Under the pieces are notes generated by a model that made no database searches, was not told where the DNA came from, and worked only from the letters and a program-made list of their open reading frames with translations. This document shows positions 51,701 through 59,350 of a stretch of 64,000 nucleotides of DNA, piece after piece. The position numbers and the translations under genes were made by a program. The stretch's first letter is position 1; the number at the start of each line of letters is the position of its first letter. Source of the DNA: Heliocidaris tuberculata (Eukaryota; Echinodermata; Echinoidea; Camarodonta; Echinometridae); contig CM046832.1 in NCBI GenBank assembly GCA_025618425.1, positions 49,792,026-49,856,025 on the forward strand, read 5' to 3'.

Positions 51701-52117
51701 AGACCGGGTATTTTTTCTTCATAAAAACTGTAAATCGTCACATATTTGAAGTTAAAAATCTATTCTTGAATGGTCTATCTTACCTCAATTTGCCTATTAT
51801 ACACTCGCCCCAGCTGTCTCATTCTGGATTCTCGCTCATATCATTTAGATTATCAAATGGCATACATGTATATGTGACCGTGTTCTTTCGTTCTTTTTTT
51901 TTCAACAGCCCAATGTGAAGACACCAGTGGTTACTGTCCCATGTATTATATGGACGGGATGTGCCAGTCCAAGGCTGAATACATGGGTCTCGTTTGTCCT
52001 GATACCTGCCGCATGTACCCTGATCAAAACTATACATCTGGGGCTAATAAATCATCTTTCTCCAGCTTCCTAAGCGTCTTGGCGGTCACCATGTTAGCCC
52101 GAAGACTGACCAATTAA
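28573..52117 (+). CDS. Astacin metalloprotease with four ShK-type repeats (15 exons)
   Basis: A secreted zinc endopeptidase (M12A). Joined coding exons: 28573-28638, 35989-36042, 36961-36988, 38688-38768, 40026-40072, 40563-40650, 41400-41517, 43161-43339, 43694-43906, 45242-45268, 46721-46855, 47443-47460, 47797-47922, 51242-51382 and 51909-52117. They sum to 1530 nt (509 aa), and every junction keeps the frame. Order: signal peptide 1-22; propeptide with the IEGD inhibitory motif (Asp84); basic processing site RRKRR (94-98); catalytic domain about 99-292 with [11 protein letters not shown] (zinc His190, 194, 200; Glu191) and Met-turn SIMHYS (Met247, Tyr249); linkers; ShK domains in exons 11, 13, 14 and 15. 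Exon 15 ends with a short hydrophobic stretch followed by RR. Astacins with ShK tails act in development, digestion and matrix processing; the substrate here is unknown. The model is conceptual, without transcript data; exon 10 is the least certain. Confidence 0.85.
28959..28981 (+). repeat. Poly-G run
   Basis: About 22 G residues interrupted only by the local boundary. It produces false frames on both strands. Confidence 0.85.
29219..30088. mobile_element. Putative element with GGGTGTCGATCC termini
   Basis: GGGTGTCGATCC at 29219-29230 and GGATCGACACCC at 30077-30088 are exact inverted copies and both lie next to C- or G-rich runs. The interior has no recognised coding region. Nearby CACTGGCGTAGATC-like motifs (29417, 30499, 31361) suggest that several related elements have landed here. 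Confidence 0.5.
32630..32795. mobile_element. Partial copy of the 11967/14649 MITE family
   Basis: It matches the right half of the family (CATAACTTCCTTATTGCTTG, TCCGATTTCGTTCAAACTTT, ends GGATTTCCCTTTGA). The left arm is absent. Located in astacin intron 1. Confidence 0.6.
33925..34080. mobile_element. MITE with long near-perfect inverted ends
   Basis: Ends CAGGGGACCGTTTCATGAAA and TTTCATGAAACGGTCCCCAG. The arms continue inward for about 40 bp (GATGTCAGCTCTGACAAGTT). It is related to the TTTCATGAAA family at 19857. No coding content; located in astacin intron 1. Confidence 0.8.
34560..35560 (-). mobile_element. Second LINE fragment (reverse transcriptase, decayed)
   Basis: Reading the minus strand gives [18 protein letters not shown], then [16 protein letters not shown], a frame change, [27 protein letters not shown] in place of the expected FADDT, and further on [14 protein letters not shown]. 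This is the order of LINE RT blocks and thumb. Stops, frameshifts and the loss of one catalytic Asp show it is dead. It lies in astacin intron 1, antisense to the gene. Confidence 0.8.
35752..35984. repeat. Poly-C and (CT)n tracts before astacin exon 2
   Basis: C runs at about 35756-35770 and 35917-35930, and a (CT)n block at 35928-35984 that directly forms the polypyrimidine tract of the exon 2 acceptor. Confidence 0.85.
35989..36042 (+). CDS. Astacin exon 2: propeptide
   Basis: 18 codons, in phase 0 and out phase 0, between CTTTGCAG and CCG|GTGAGT. It encodes [18 protein letters not shown], the start of the propeptide after the signal sequence. Confidence 0.75.
36110..36657. mobile_element. 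Mariner-like MITE, TA flanks, astacin intron 2
   Basis: Ends CAGTGTGTCCAAGAAAAAA and TTTTTTCTGGGACACACTG. TA dinucleotides lie immediately outside (36108-36109 and 36658-36659). The ends extend inward (CGAAACCGGATTTCGTGGCA and its near complement). This is the Tc1/mariner target pattern. No transposase was found in the 548-bp element. Confidence 0.85.
36961..36988 (+). CDS. Astacin exon 3: propeptide, GC splice donor
   Basis: 28 nt (VDVATPTFQ plus one base). The acceptor is CCCTTCAG, and the donor AAG|GCAAGT is the consensus of the minor GC-AG intron class. The alternative GT four bases downstream leads to a stop in exon 4, so the GC donor is preferred. Confidence 0.65.
37365..37384 (+). promoter_or_regulatory. 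Three AGGTCA-type half-sites spaced by one base
   Basis: AGGTCA A AGGTCA A AGGTCC in astacin intron 3. The first two form a perfect DR1, the pattern bound by RXR/HNF4-type nuclear receptors. The surrounding 37220-37390 looks like a dispersed repeat, so function is speculative. Confidence 0.35.
38406..38600. repeat. (AAAT)n and poly-A tract
   Basis: A long A-rich block of TAAA/AAAT units in astacin intron 3, about 85 bp before exon 4. Confidence 0.9.
38688..38768 (+). CDS. Astacin exon 4: propeptide
   Basis: 81 nt between TCAATAG and CAA|GTAAGA, phase 1 to phase 1. It encodes [19 protein letters not shown] and a NNST glycosylation site. Confidence 0.75.
40026..40072 (+). CDS. Astacin exon 5: inhibitory propeptide motif
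   Basis: 47 nt between TTTTTTCCAG and GAT|GTAAGC. It encodes [15 protein letters not shown]. The GD pair matches the aspartate-switch motif (FxGD) of astacin propeptides, but the usual Phe position is Ile here. Confidence 0.8.
40563..40650 (+). CDS. Astacin exon 6: processing site and mature start
   Basis: 88 nt between TTCCACAG and ACG|GTATCA. It encodes [15 protein letters not shown] and GIVPYVID. The dibasic run is a likely furin-type cleavage site, and [11 protein letters not shown] is the conserved N-terminal strand of the catalytic domain. Confidence 0.85.
41160..41375. repeat. (CTT/CTC)n pyrimidine tract in astacin intron 6
   Basis: A strongly strand-asymmetric polypyrimidine block of CTT and CTC triplets ending 25 nt before exon 7. 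It could form triplex DNA, and it extends the acceptor pyrimidine tract. Confidence 0.9.
41400..41517 (+). CDS. Astacin exon 7: catalytic domain, N-terminal part
   Basis: 118 nt between GGTATAG and CGG|GTAAGA. It encodes [18 protein letters not shown] and YIYIFPGNG, conserved astacin segments including the first disulfide Cys. Confidence 0.85.
41928..42638. mobile_element. Large MITE with AGGCCCGGTCACACCGCC ends, TAA flanks
   Basis: Ends AGGCCCGGTCACACCGCC and GGCGGTGTGACCGGGCCT are exact inverted copies. TAA flanks both sides (41925-41927 and 42639-42641), a PIF/Harbinger-type TWA duplication. The 711-bp interior is unusually GC-rich for this window and full of AGCGGT/ACCGCT motifs in both orientations. 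Its open frames are artefacts. Located in astacin intron 7. Confidence 0.85.
42642..42765 (+). repeat. Minisatellite, about 24-bp units
   Basis: Five or six diverged units of the form AAGTCGCTCCCACCACTTAT, directly after the MITE, with a final inverted AGTAGTGGGAACGACTT at about 42784. Confidence 0.7.
43161..43339 (+). CDS. Astacin exon 8: zinc-binding site
   Basis: 179 nt between GACAATCAG and CGAG|GTATAA. It carries [19 protein letters not shown], an exact match to the astacin signature HExxHxxGFxHExxRxDRD. All zinc ligands and the catalytic Glu are present. Confidence 0.92.
43694..43906 (+). CDS. Astacin exon 9: Met-turn and end of catalytic domain
   Basis: 213 nt between CAATCTCTCAG and TGTG|GTAAGT. 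It contains [11 protein letters not shown] (Met-turn Met and the zinc-associated Tyr) and the closing INIYYEC Cys. Confidence 0.9.
44035..44165. repeat. (TC)n/(TATC)n tract in astacin intron 9
   Basis: CT and TATC repeats just after exon 9. No coding content. Confidence 0.85.
45242..45268 (+). CDS. Astacin exon 10: short linker (tentative)
   Basis: 27 nt, phase 1 to phase 1, encoding a Thr-rich linker (TTDETRPT), with donor CAT|GTAAGT. The acceptor is GAGAAG, a tandem NAGNAG site, so a 30-nt form starting at 45239 is equally in frame. The pyrimidine tract is distant; the gene model also works without this exon. Confidence 0.4.
45697..45742. repeat. (TTG)n microsatellite
   Basis: About 14 TTG triplets in astacin intron 10. 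Confidence 0.9.
45800..46134. mobile_element. MITE with GGCTCGTATTCTCGAAAG ends
   Basis: The left end GGCTCGTATTCTCGAAAG pairs with the right end CTTTCGAGAATACGGGCC, one mismatch. Inside are CTTAGGC/GCCTAAG motifs in both orientations. Located in astacin intron 10. Confidence 0.75.
46532..46641. mobile_element. Short palindromic MITE
   Basis: AACATGTAGTTTAAGCTTT at the left pairs with AAGCTTAAACTACATGTT at the right. An inner pair CACTCCTGTGG/CCACAGGAGTG forms a second stem. About 80 bp before astacin exon 11. Confidence 0.75.
46721..46855 (+). CDS. Astacin exon 11: ShK domain 1
   Basis: 135 nt between TTAATCATCAG and AATG|GTCAGT. Six Cys in the ShK order with the conserved NPSWM and SCGIC signatures. 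Such domains mediate protein contacts in metalloproteases. Confidence 0.9.
47443..47460 (+). CDS. Astacin exon 12: 18-nt micro-exon
   Basis: GAACTGATGGCAAAGATG between TTCTTGCAG and GTGAGT, phase 1 to phase 1. It encodes a TDGKD linker between two ShK domains. Splice signals on both sides are strong; skipping would also keep the frame. Confidence 0.65.
47797..47922 (+). CDS. Astacin exon 13: ShK domain 2
   Basis: 126 nt between GGTCATGCAG and ACTG|GTGAGT. Six Cys, with NPAWM and SCDQC signatures, followed by a Thr-rich linker. Confidence 0.9.
47940..48135. mobile_element. Partial copy of the TTTAACCC MITE
   Basis: Matches the left half of 20748-21164 closely (TTGGCAACAATAATATTTTTC). The right terminus is missing. 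It begins just after astacin exon 13. Confidence 0.65.
48736..48760 (+). repeat. Poly-C run
   Basis: About 20 C residues in astacin intron 13, flanked by a sequence ending in a G-rich patch. Confidence 0.85.
50080..50490 (+). repeat. Diverged minisatellite, GGGCACTTATCA units
   Basis: More than ten irregular units of about 25-35 bp with the core AAAAGGGGCACTTATCAGAAG. Spacing is irregular and units vary. It lies in astacin intron 13; the spacers are not uniform, so it is not a CRISPR-like array. Confidence 0.7.
50795..51122. mobile_element. MITE with CAGGGGTGTTTCATAAAGCTG ends
   Basis: The left arm CAGGGGTGTTTCATAAAGCT continues with TTACGCATGACTTTACGAAC. The right arm is the complement, ending TTTATGAGACACCCCCAG. 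It lies about 120 bp before astacin exon 14. Confidence 0.75.
51242..51382 (+). CDS. Astacin exon 14: ShK domain 3, with an extra Cys
   Basis: 141 nt between CTGTTTGCAG and CAGG|GTAATT. The usual NPxWM motif reads NPACM, replacing the Trp by Cys, so the domain has seven Cys instead of six. Confidence 0.88.
51909..52117 (+). CDS. Astacin exon 15: ShK-like domain 4 and C-terminus
   Basis: 209 nt after TTTTTTTTCAACAG, ending in TAA at 52115-52117. The ShK-like domain has five Cys; the last (CxxC) is replaced by Tyr (CRMY). It then encodes an NKS glycosylation site and a short hydrophobic stretch ([11 protein letters not shown]) ending ARRLTN, which could be a weak membrane or GPI-type signal; this is uncertain. 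Confidence 0.85.
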
Positions 52118-52125
52118 ATTTATAA

Positions 52126-52815
52126 TGTAGTATTTTCCTCATCCTCACTTCATCTTCTTCTTTAATTTCTCACTTTCATTTCCAATTGTACAAAGTCATT
52201 TTGAGAGGACATTGCCCTTTGTACTATAGAAGTCACTACCACTCCTGTATTATCACATTTATTTATCAACAAGTGGTCAGCTGCATAGCCATCACACATT
52301 AGTGACTCACCCTCAATTCAAGGAATTGCAACAATACTCTCTTTCTCTTTCATCCTGCTTCTCTAGCAAGGGATGAGAACAAACATTTTTTCATCTCCAT
52401 CTTTGCTAGAGATACACTTCTCAAAGTTTTCTCTTCGAGTTAACACGATAATTTGAGGATGTCATCTTTACACTCCTGAATTTGTTTCCTGCACTTCAAT
52501 TGAAGCAATTTCTACAATTCAATCCTTTACATTCTACACTCCTTCATCTCACCTGGAGAAATTTGTACTACCTCTTTCATCATCTTATTCTCTGCAATTC
52601 ACTCAGAGAACAATCCAAAATCTCGCTTGAGCTAGCCAAGTAGTTTTGTGATAATTTCTGTGGTGTTATCTGTGTAACTATATTTGGGAAATTGTGCAAT
52701 ATTGCTATTAGTGGAGGATTCATGCCAGGGAAACGCCTGCACGCGTAAAGTCGGTAAGTGGTGATTGCTTAATTTTTATTCCCCTCTCGCTTATAGTTAG
52801 CAACCAACCTCTTCA
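52126..52815 (+). repeat. Putative 5' LTR region of gypsy-type element 1
   Basis: The right boundary is well placed: CA at 52814-52815 just before the primer binding site. The left boundary is a guess; a TG at 52126 (TGTAGTATT) would give a 690-bp LTR beginning 9 bp after the astacin stop. No second LTR exists in the window to verify it. Confidence 0.35.
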
Positions 52816-52816
52816 C

Positions 52817-52833
52817 TGGTGACCCCGACGTGA
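52817..52833 (+). promoter_or_regulatory. Primer binding site, tRNA-Trp type
   Basis: TGGTGACCCCGACGTGA matches the complement of the 3' end of tRNA-Trp as used by CsRn1-like Ty3/gypsy elements (from memory). Confidence 0.6.
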
Positions 52834-52933
52834 TTAATCCCGACCAACGTGTGAGCAGCATTCATCCTTCGTCAAATAACTTGCATTTATTGTCACCCTT
52901 TCCTTCGATTATTTCACTCGCATTACTATCACC

Positions 52934-53827
52934 ATGCCAAGTGATAATCAGACCGATTCTTTAACAACTTCTTCTTCGGAAACTACTTCTAGCTCACCCT
53001 CTATCTCTAATGTACAACTCAAGCTTCCTCCTTTCTGGCCAAATGATCCTACCATTTGGTTCGCCCAGGTAGAGGCGCAGTTCACAACCCGAGGCGTCAC
53101 TGCTCAGGCAACTAAATTTGCCTACGTTGTCGCATCCCTTCAGCCTGAATATGCTCAAGAAATTCGGGATATTCTCATCTCACCCCCGAAGGAAAAGCCA
53201 TACGACAAACTACAGGCTGAGCTTATTCAGAGGACATCAGCATCCGAGCAAAAACGCCTACATCAGCTACTCATTTCAGAGGAGCTGGGAGATCGCAAAC
53301 CCTCTCAGTTACTCCGAAAAATGAAGCAACTTTTAGGAACCAACAAGCTGGAGGAGAACATTCTGAAGCAACTTTTCCTACAGAGGCTCCCAACCAATGT
53401 CCAACTTGTACTAGCTTCAACTAGGGACTCTATGGAGATAGAAAAGCTCGCGGATTTGGCGGACAAAATTATTGAGACTTCTTCTCCATCGAACTATCAC
53501 GCTATCTCAAACCTGTCTTCTTCCTCTCACCCTTCTCTTTTTTCTTCTTCTTCTGCTGAGATGCAAGAACTCAAGGCTCAAATTTCACAGCTTTCATTGC
53601 AAGTTCAAGCCCTGTCTTCTCAGCCTAATCGAGGCCGAAGTCGCAGCCGTGATCGCGGTTCTCGTCAAAAACAAGACCAAAAAGCGAGAAGTCCCAGCTC
53701 ACAACGCCATGCTGGAGGGGACTGCTATTATCACTGGAGGTTCGGTAGTGAGGCCAAGAAATGCTCTCCTCCCTGCTCTTTCAAAACTGCTTCTACCAAC
53801 CAGGGAAACGACCAAGCCAGCGACTAG
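52934..53827 (+). CDS. Gag of Ty3/gypsy element 1
   Basis: 297 codons from an ATG in good context (CACCATGCC). The N-terminal capsid-like region (about 30-190, [17 protein letters not shown] start) is followed by a Ser-rich and Arg-rich stretch and a nucleocapsid box C264-x2-H267-x9-C277-x3-C281. This CHCC form differs from the usual CCHC knuckle and is known from CsRn1-like gypsy elements. Gag packages the element RNA. It ends 76 nt after pol becomes open, in the -1 frame relative to pol. Confidence 0.85.
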   Translation: MPSDNQTDSLTTSSSETTSSSPSISNVQLKLPPFWPNDPTIWFAQVEAQFTTRGVTAQATKFAYVVASLQPEYAQEIRDILISPPKEKPYDKLQAELIQRTSASEQKRLHQLLISEELGDRKPSQLLRKMKQLLGTNKLEENILKQLFLQRLPTNVQLVLASTRDSMEIEKLADLADKIIETSSPSNYHAISNLSSSSHPSLFSSSSAEMQELKAQISQLSLQVQALSSQPNRGRSRSRDRGSRQKQDQKARSPSSQRHAGGDCYYHWRFGSEAKKCSPPCSFKTASTNQGNDQASD

Positions 53828-56328
53828 CGGCGACAAGTCCCACTGGCACCACACAAAATAGTCGTCTCTTCTACATTACTGATAGGAAAGCTGGAATTCG
53901 ATTTCTCGTAGACACTGGAGCTGAAGTGAGCGTTCTTCCTCCTTCAAAATCCGAGAGAAATCACCCTTCTTCGAAATTTCATCTGCAAGCAGTAAATCGC
54001 TCAAGTATTACTACTTATGGAGAGCGAAGCCTGACTCTCGACGTCGGCTTACGTCGAGCTTGCAGATGGATTTTCATCATTGCTGATATTTCCATACCTA
54101 TCCTAGGGGCCGACTTCCTACATCACTTTGGTTTGCTTGTAGATGTTCGCAATCTTAGACTCATCGACTCAATTACCAATCTATCTGTAAGGGGCATCCT
54201 TTCTTCTTCTCCTTCTATCAGTCCTATGTTTGTAAAGCCAGACAGTCAAGCTGCTTACAAATCTCTTCTTGATCAATTTCCTGACATCACACGCCCCGTC
54301 TACAAAGAAACCAAAATCAAACACTCCGTCACCCATCACATTGTGACGAGAGGCCCTCCCGTTTCAGCCCGTCCTCGTCGCCTAGCAACCGACAGGTACA
54401 GCGTTGCTAGGGCTGAATTTGACCACATGCTGGAACTAGGGATAATCCAACCATCAAGCAGCAACTGGGCATCCCCACTTCATATGGTGCCCAAGAAAAC
54501 CCCTGGCGACTGGAGGCCATGCGGAGACTATCGTGCACTCAACAAGAATACGATACCCGATAAATATCCGATCCCTCATCTCCAGGATTTCACTTCTGCT
54601 CTGGCAGGCAAGCGAGTCTTCTCAAAATTCGACCTCGTCAGAGCCTATCACCAAATCCCAGTCAACCCATCAGACGTACACAAAACAGCCATAACCACAC
54701 CCTTTGGGTTATTTGAGTTTGTGCGCATGCCTTTTGGGCTACGCAATGCCGCACAAACTTTTCAACGATTCATTGATGAGGTAACCCGTGGTCTTCCCTT
54801 TGTGTACGCCTACATCGACGACCTCCTGATCGCAAGCGAAACACCAGAGGAGCATGTACAACACCTGCAACTTCTCTTTACTAGACTTGCAAAATATGGA
54901 GTCGTCATCAACCCAGCCAAGTGTGAATTTGGCGCATCCTCCCTCACCTTTCTCGGCCATATCTTTGATGAGAACGGCATCCGCCCTCTTCCCGAGAAAG
55001 TCAAGGTCATCAACGACTTCCCTGTCCCTGATTCTCTGCGCAAACTTCGTGAGTTTCTTGGACTAGTCAACTTCTATCGGCGTTTCATTCCTGATTGTGC
55101 AGCTACCACACAACCACTCACTGATCTACTGGCTTGCAAGCAGAAAAATAAGGCAATCCATCTCGACGAGGCAGCCCTCAATGCATTCCACTCCGTCAAG
55201 ACAGCATTAGCTAACGCTACACTTCTTTCACACCCTAACCCTAATGCACCACTTTGCATAATGGTTGATGCATCAGATGTCGCTGTTGGAGGTGTGTTGC
55301 AGCAACAAGTTGACGATGACTGGCAACCCATCGCCTTCTTCTCCAAACGCCTGCAGCCAGCAGAGACCAGGTATAGCACTTTCGGACGTGAACTTCTATC
55401 TATCTACCTCACCATTCGTCACTTCAAGCATGCACTAGAAGGACGACAATTCTGTGTCTACACAGATCACAAACCACTAATACATGCCTACAACTCAAGA
55501 CCTGACAGGTATTCACCACGAGAAGTCCGGCATCTAGATTACATTTCTCAGTTCACAACTGACATAAGGCATGTTAGCGGCAAACACAATGTAGTGGCAG
55601 ACACACTCTCCCGCATGGAAATCAACTCTCTCAAATCATCTTCCACCATTGATTTCAATGCCATCGCCACTGCACAGGAGGATGACGAGCAACTCAAGCA
55701 ACTCACTTCAACCTCGCTCAAACTCCAAGCTCTACCACTCCCTACTTCTGACTCAACTATTCTATGCGACACTTCTACTACAAATCCTCGCCCTTACATC
55801 CCAGCCAAATTTCGTCGAGTTGTGTTTGATGCTCTTCACAACCTATCTCACCCCGGCATCAATGCTACTCAGAAACTCATCACTGAGCGATTTGTATGGC
55901 CTGGAATCAACAAAGATGTCAGAAGTTGGACCAAAACCTGCATACAGTGCCAACGTTGCAAAGTACATCGTCGTACCAAGACACCGATAGGTACTTTTGC
56001 AACACCAGACGCTAGATTCGACCATGTCCACATCGATCTCGTGGGACCCCTCCCTCCTTCAAATGGCAATGCATATCTCCTCACTTGTGTTGACCGTTTC
56101 ACTCGATGGCCTGAGGCAATACCAATCTCCGACATATCAGCCGAGACTGTTGCCCAAGCTTTCATTTCACAATGGGTATCTCGCTTCGGAGCTCCCTCAA
56201 CCATCACTACCGACAGAGGACGACAATTTGAATCATCTCTCTTTCAAGCCCTAACTCATCTGCTTGGCAGCTCTAGGATTCGCACTACATCTTACCACCC
56301 AGCATCAAATGGACTCGTTGAGCGATGA
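53752..56328 (+). pseudogene. Pol of Ty3/gypsy element 1 (integrase cut short)
   Basis: Open from 53752 (after TGA at 53749-53751) in the -1 frame of gag, so a -1 shift within 53752-53827 would join them; no textbook slippery heptamer is evident. Domains: aspartic protease DTGA (53911), RT with [14 protein letters not shown] and catalytic YIDD (54811-54822), RNase H ([24 protein letters not shown]), integrase zinc region (HNLSHPG, CIQCQRC) and DDE core ([23 protein letters not shown]). A TGA follows the last motif immediately, and the sequence after it is unrelated, so the C-terminal integrase region is lost. Confidence 0.88.
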
Positions 56329-56692
56329 TATATTCAATAAAAGAAAGGAGAAGTTTTCGAAATCATCATTGCATCGCCAGGAGAAAAAAAAACATCACAC
56401 GGAGAAAAAATCATGCTCTTGCTTTTCATCAATTTACAGAGTCTTTATATATAAAAAAAAATCTCCCTACTTTGTGCAATGGTCGGGGACAGGTAAAAAA
56501 TAATATGATCTCAAGGAATCCTTACTCATTCGTCGGCAAGCGGTGGACTTTACCATTCGGTACTTGTTTTAAATAATTTTGTTTTATGAAATGAGAAATG
56601 AGCCAACATCAGCAAATATTACACAGGAGTGTATTTTGTGTAAATATGCTTTTATTTTATGACAGAATTTGTTACACTTCATTGACACAATC
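56329..56692. other. Non-coding stretch after the broken retrotransposon
   Basis: A-rich sequence unrelated to gypsy 3' ends. No LTR or polypurine tract was recognised. Confidence 0.5.
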
Positions 56693-57005
56693 CAGTGGCG
56701 GATCTACGGGGGGGGGGGGTTAGGGGGTTTAACCCCCCCCCCCCCTTCGGCTGCCAAGTAAACATTTAATGTGCATAGGAAAACAAAAAAGAGAAAAAAT
56801 AGAGCATGCAAGTATGCTTAAAATCGCAAGCTGGCAACCCTAAAAATGAAAAATCTCCCTACTGTGGGAGGGGGTATCCCCCGTCCCACACCCTCCCCCC
56901 TCGCTCGCTTCGCTCGCTCGGGCTCGGTCGCTACGCTCCCTTGCAATACCCAGCTCAGCCCCTCAAACCCCCCCCCCCTTGGAAAAAAGCTAGATCCGCC
57001 CCCTG
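56693..57005. mobile_element. Element with CAGTGGCGGATCTA ends
   Basis: CAGTGGCGGATCTACGGG at the left and CTAGATCCGCCCCCTG at the right form inverted termini. The interior has G and C homopolymers and CGCTCGCTTCGCTCG motifs. Similar CAGTGGCGTA-like ends are scattered through the window (17028, 29417, 30499, 31361, 48304). Confidence 0.65.
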
Positions 57006-57720
57006 CAATCCACTTTGAGCGATGTTGATAATGTTAGATTGTGCACAATAATATTTACTCAGTCGTACTTACTACTTGTTTATATTATCAACGGGCATGT
57101 ATTAACTTCATTGTTATCCGTCTTTGGTCAAACATAGACCAAGTGTCCATTGCACATTAAATATATAATCTACTGAACAAATTGCACTGGCAGTGGAATA
57201 GTAATAAAGAAATCAACAATCATTTGACCGTAAATATCACCGCTCTATCAAATTTCAGTCTCCTATTAACCCTACCACACTAACGACGCCATAGAGAAAC
57301 TTACTACTATTATTTAATTATTTATTTAATTAATTTTTTTGTCTTCTTTATTTCATACTGCAGGTTTGGCCTGTTCAGTTATGCAAAACTGCTTTCCAAA
57401 GGCGCCCTGCAGTTTAACACATGTACATTTTTGAACAGCAATGTTATAATTCCAGTGAGTCAAGCTTTAAAGCTTCGCATAGTTTTTTAAACTTATAAAG
57501 GAATGTACACCTCTGAGCATTACCAGGGAGTGCATTAAACAAACTGGCTCCAACACATGCAAAAGAATTTCTTTAACATTCTGTCCTACTACTACTACTA
57601 CTAATGATGATAATAATAATGATATTAGTAATAATAATATTAATATTTATAATTATAATAATAATGATAATAATAATAATAATAATACTTATAATGATAA
57701 TAATAATGATAATAACAATG

Positions 57721-57757
<37 letters not shown>

Positions 57758-58202
57758 TAATACTGCTCCGTTCTCCAGTATAGCGCATATCACCTTATAG
57801 TCTAACGTCTCTACAAGCTTCCAAAGAGCTTTGGAAATTATTAGTAACAAACGTTCAAAAGTCGTAAAGTCTGCTTTTTGATATATGCCTATGATGACTT
57901 TTACTTGTTCTGAATATTTCTGTTCCCTTGCATTCGGACGCATATATATTTAATTAAACACCTTTCGTATATCTTATGCCTTTGAAATTTAATAAAATTT
58001 CAATTACTTTTTAAAAATGATGTCCTGTTTTGTGATGTTAGTTGTTTTTTTTTTTTACACATATTCGCTGTTCTTAAAATTTTGTACAGATATTTCTGTA
58101 ATTTACATATGGACAGATCATAAAATGTCTGCATGTCATGAATATAACAGTTTACACCATATGTATACAAAAATAAATAAAAGAAAAAATGCTAAAGCTA
58201 TA
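57006..58202. other. Non-coding stretch
   Basis: No exon was recognised; the main content is the (AAT)n tract at 57583-57764. Confidence 0.45.
57583..57764. repeat. (AAT)n microsatellite
   Basis: AAT/GAT repeats with ACT at the start. They produce poly-Ile frames on the minus strand. Confidence 0.9.
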
Positions 58203-58524
58203 CCTGCCGGAAAGAACACAGTGTCCCACAGTGTGTTCACAGTGTGTTCACATAGTCGACTCTGTGAAAATGTGATTCACAATGTTAAAATGCTCGAATC
58301 TAACAGTGTCAAGATTATTTCACACTGTGGACACCTCCACAGTGTGGTTTACCACAGAGTGTTAACATAGTGATGTTCGATTTCACAGTGTGAATTTACT
58401 CGCTCACAATGTGAATATGTGATTCACAGTGTTAAACCGCTCGAATTTAACAGTGTGATGATTATTTCACACTGTGTTTCACACTGGGAAACACACTGTG
58501 GGACACTGTGTTCTTTCCGGCAGG
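58203..58524. mobile_element. MITE with 35-bp perfect inverted ends and CACAGTGTG motifs
   Basis: CCTGCCGGAAAGAACACAGT begins the left end (58203-58237), and its exact complement closes the right end (58490-58524). The interior is built from repeated CACAGTGTG/CACACTGTG-type units and TTAACACTGTGAATC blocks, so the whole element folds on itself. The perfect ends suggest a young copy. Confidence 0.85.
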
Positions 58525-59350
58525 GTTATCACGTAAAAGAATGTCGTGGTATTTTTGCACATTAAGCAAAGATTTTAGTGAAAAAAAAAAAGTACTACAT
58601 AACAGTTTACATATAGAACGCAAAGTGTCCCAATTCCATTACTGGATCTTGTTTTGCTTATAATTATCACACCAGAACCCCGTCTTATAAAGAGTTGCAA
58701 TCGATCTAAATCGATTGATAGATTATAATTTTGCAATCGAGAAAAACTACAACTCTTTATAAGACAGGGCCATGATCTACCTTCGAATGTGAATTCAGTC
58801 GATAATAAGAAATTTACTTCAAGTTTGAAACATACTACTTGTGATTTATGCTTTTGCCAAATTTTAATATCTTCGACTTCTCAAAATACAATGACGGATT
58901 GGATTTCGCCTATGAGTAATTACAAACACCAATTAAGACACCCCCATCTATCTCATTGTATGTAAAAAAAAAAAATGAAAAAAAATGACGAAAGTATTAT
59001 TATGTAGCATTAAAAAAGGGCCTTTTGGTTTCTAAACTACAGGAACAAATTCTGAATATATTTCGTGCAATATGTACTATTTGACATTTCTGAGTAAAAA
59101 GTGAAAATGGTTGAAATTTATAAACTGCTTGGAAAGCATACTAGAAAGTTTCAGACAAAATGAATATTATTTCTTGTATTAAAAGAGAAATAGGCCCACA
59201 GGTTCCACTCTCGCACATAGGCCTATTTTCTGGGTGAGTCATTTTCTTTTAAAATCTTTTGAGGGAGATTGACAAGATCAATTACAAAAGTCATTTGGGG
59301 GAGAGAAATATCACCCGACGATTGTATTCAATTATTTTCTTTAATCACAA
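58525..59350. other. Non-coding stretch holding one short MITE
   Basis: AT-rich; apart from the hairpin element at 58678-58769 nothing was recognised. Confidence 0.4.
58678..58769. mobile_element. Short MITE with GTCTTATAAAGAGTTG ends
   Basis: CCC(C)GTCTTATAAAGAGTTG at the left and CAACTCTTTATAAGACAGGG at the right are inverted copies. An inner ATCGATCTAAATCGAT palindrome is present. Confidence 0.75.

Larger units (their letters stand above)
52817..56328 (+). mobile_element. Ty3/gypsy LTR retrotransposon 1, 3' truncated
   Basis: Contains a primer site, gag and pol in the order PR-RT-RNaseH-IN. It stops right after the catalytic Glu region of integrase; the integrase C-terminus, polypurine tract and 3' LTR are absent. 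The C-H-C-C Gag box and the tRNA-Trp-type primer site both fit the CsRn1-like lineage. Gag and most of Pol have no internal stop, so it broke recently or was cut by a later rearrangement. Confidence 0.85.

Noticed and set aside
56264..56580. Short frames after the broken integrase
   Set aside because: They show no integrase C-terminal or envelope features and are A-rich and lysine-rich by composition.
58017..58370. 117-codon plus-strand frame
   Set aside because: Its second half is the left part of the CACAGTGTG MITE; the first half has no motif.
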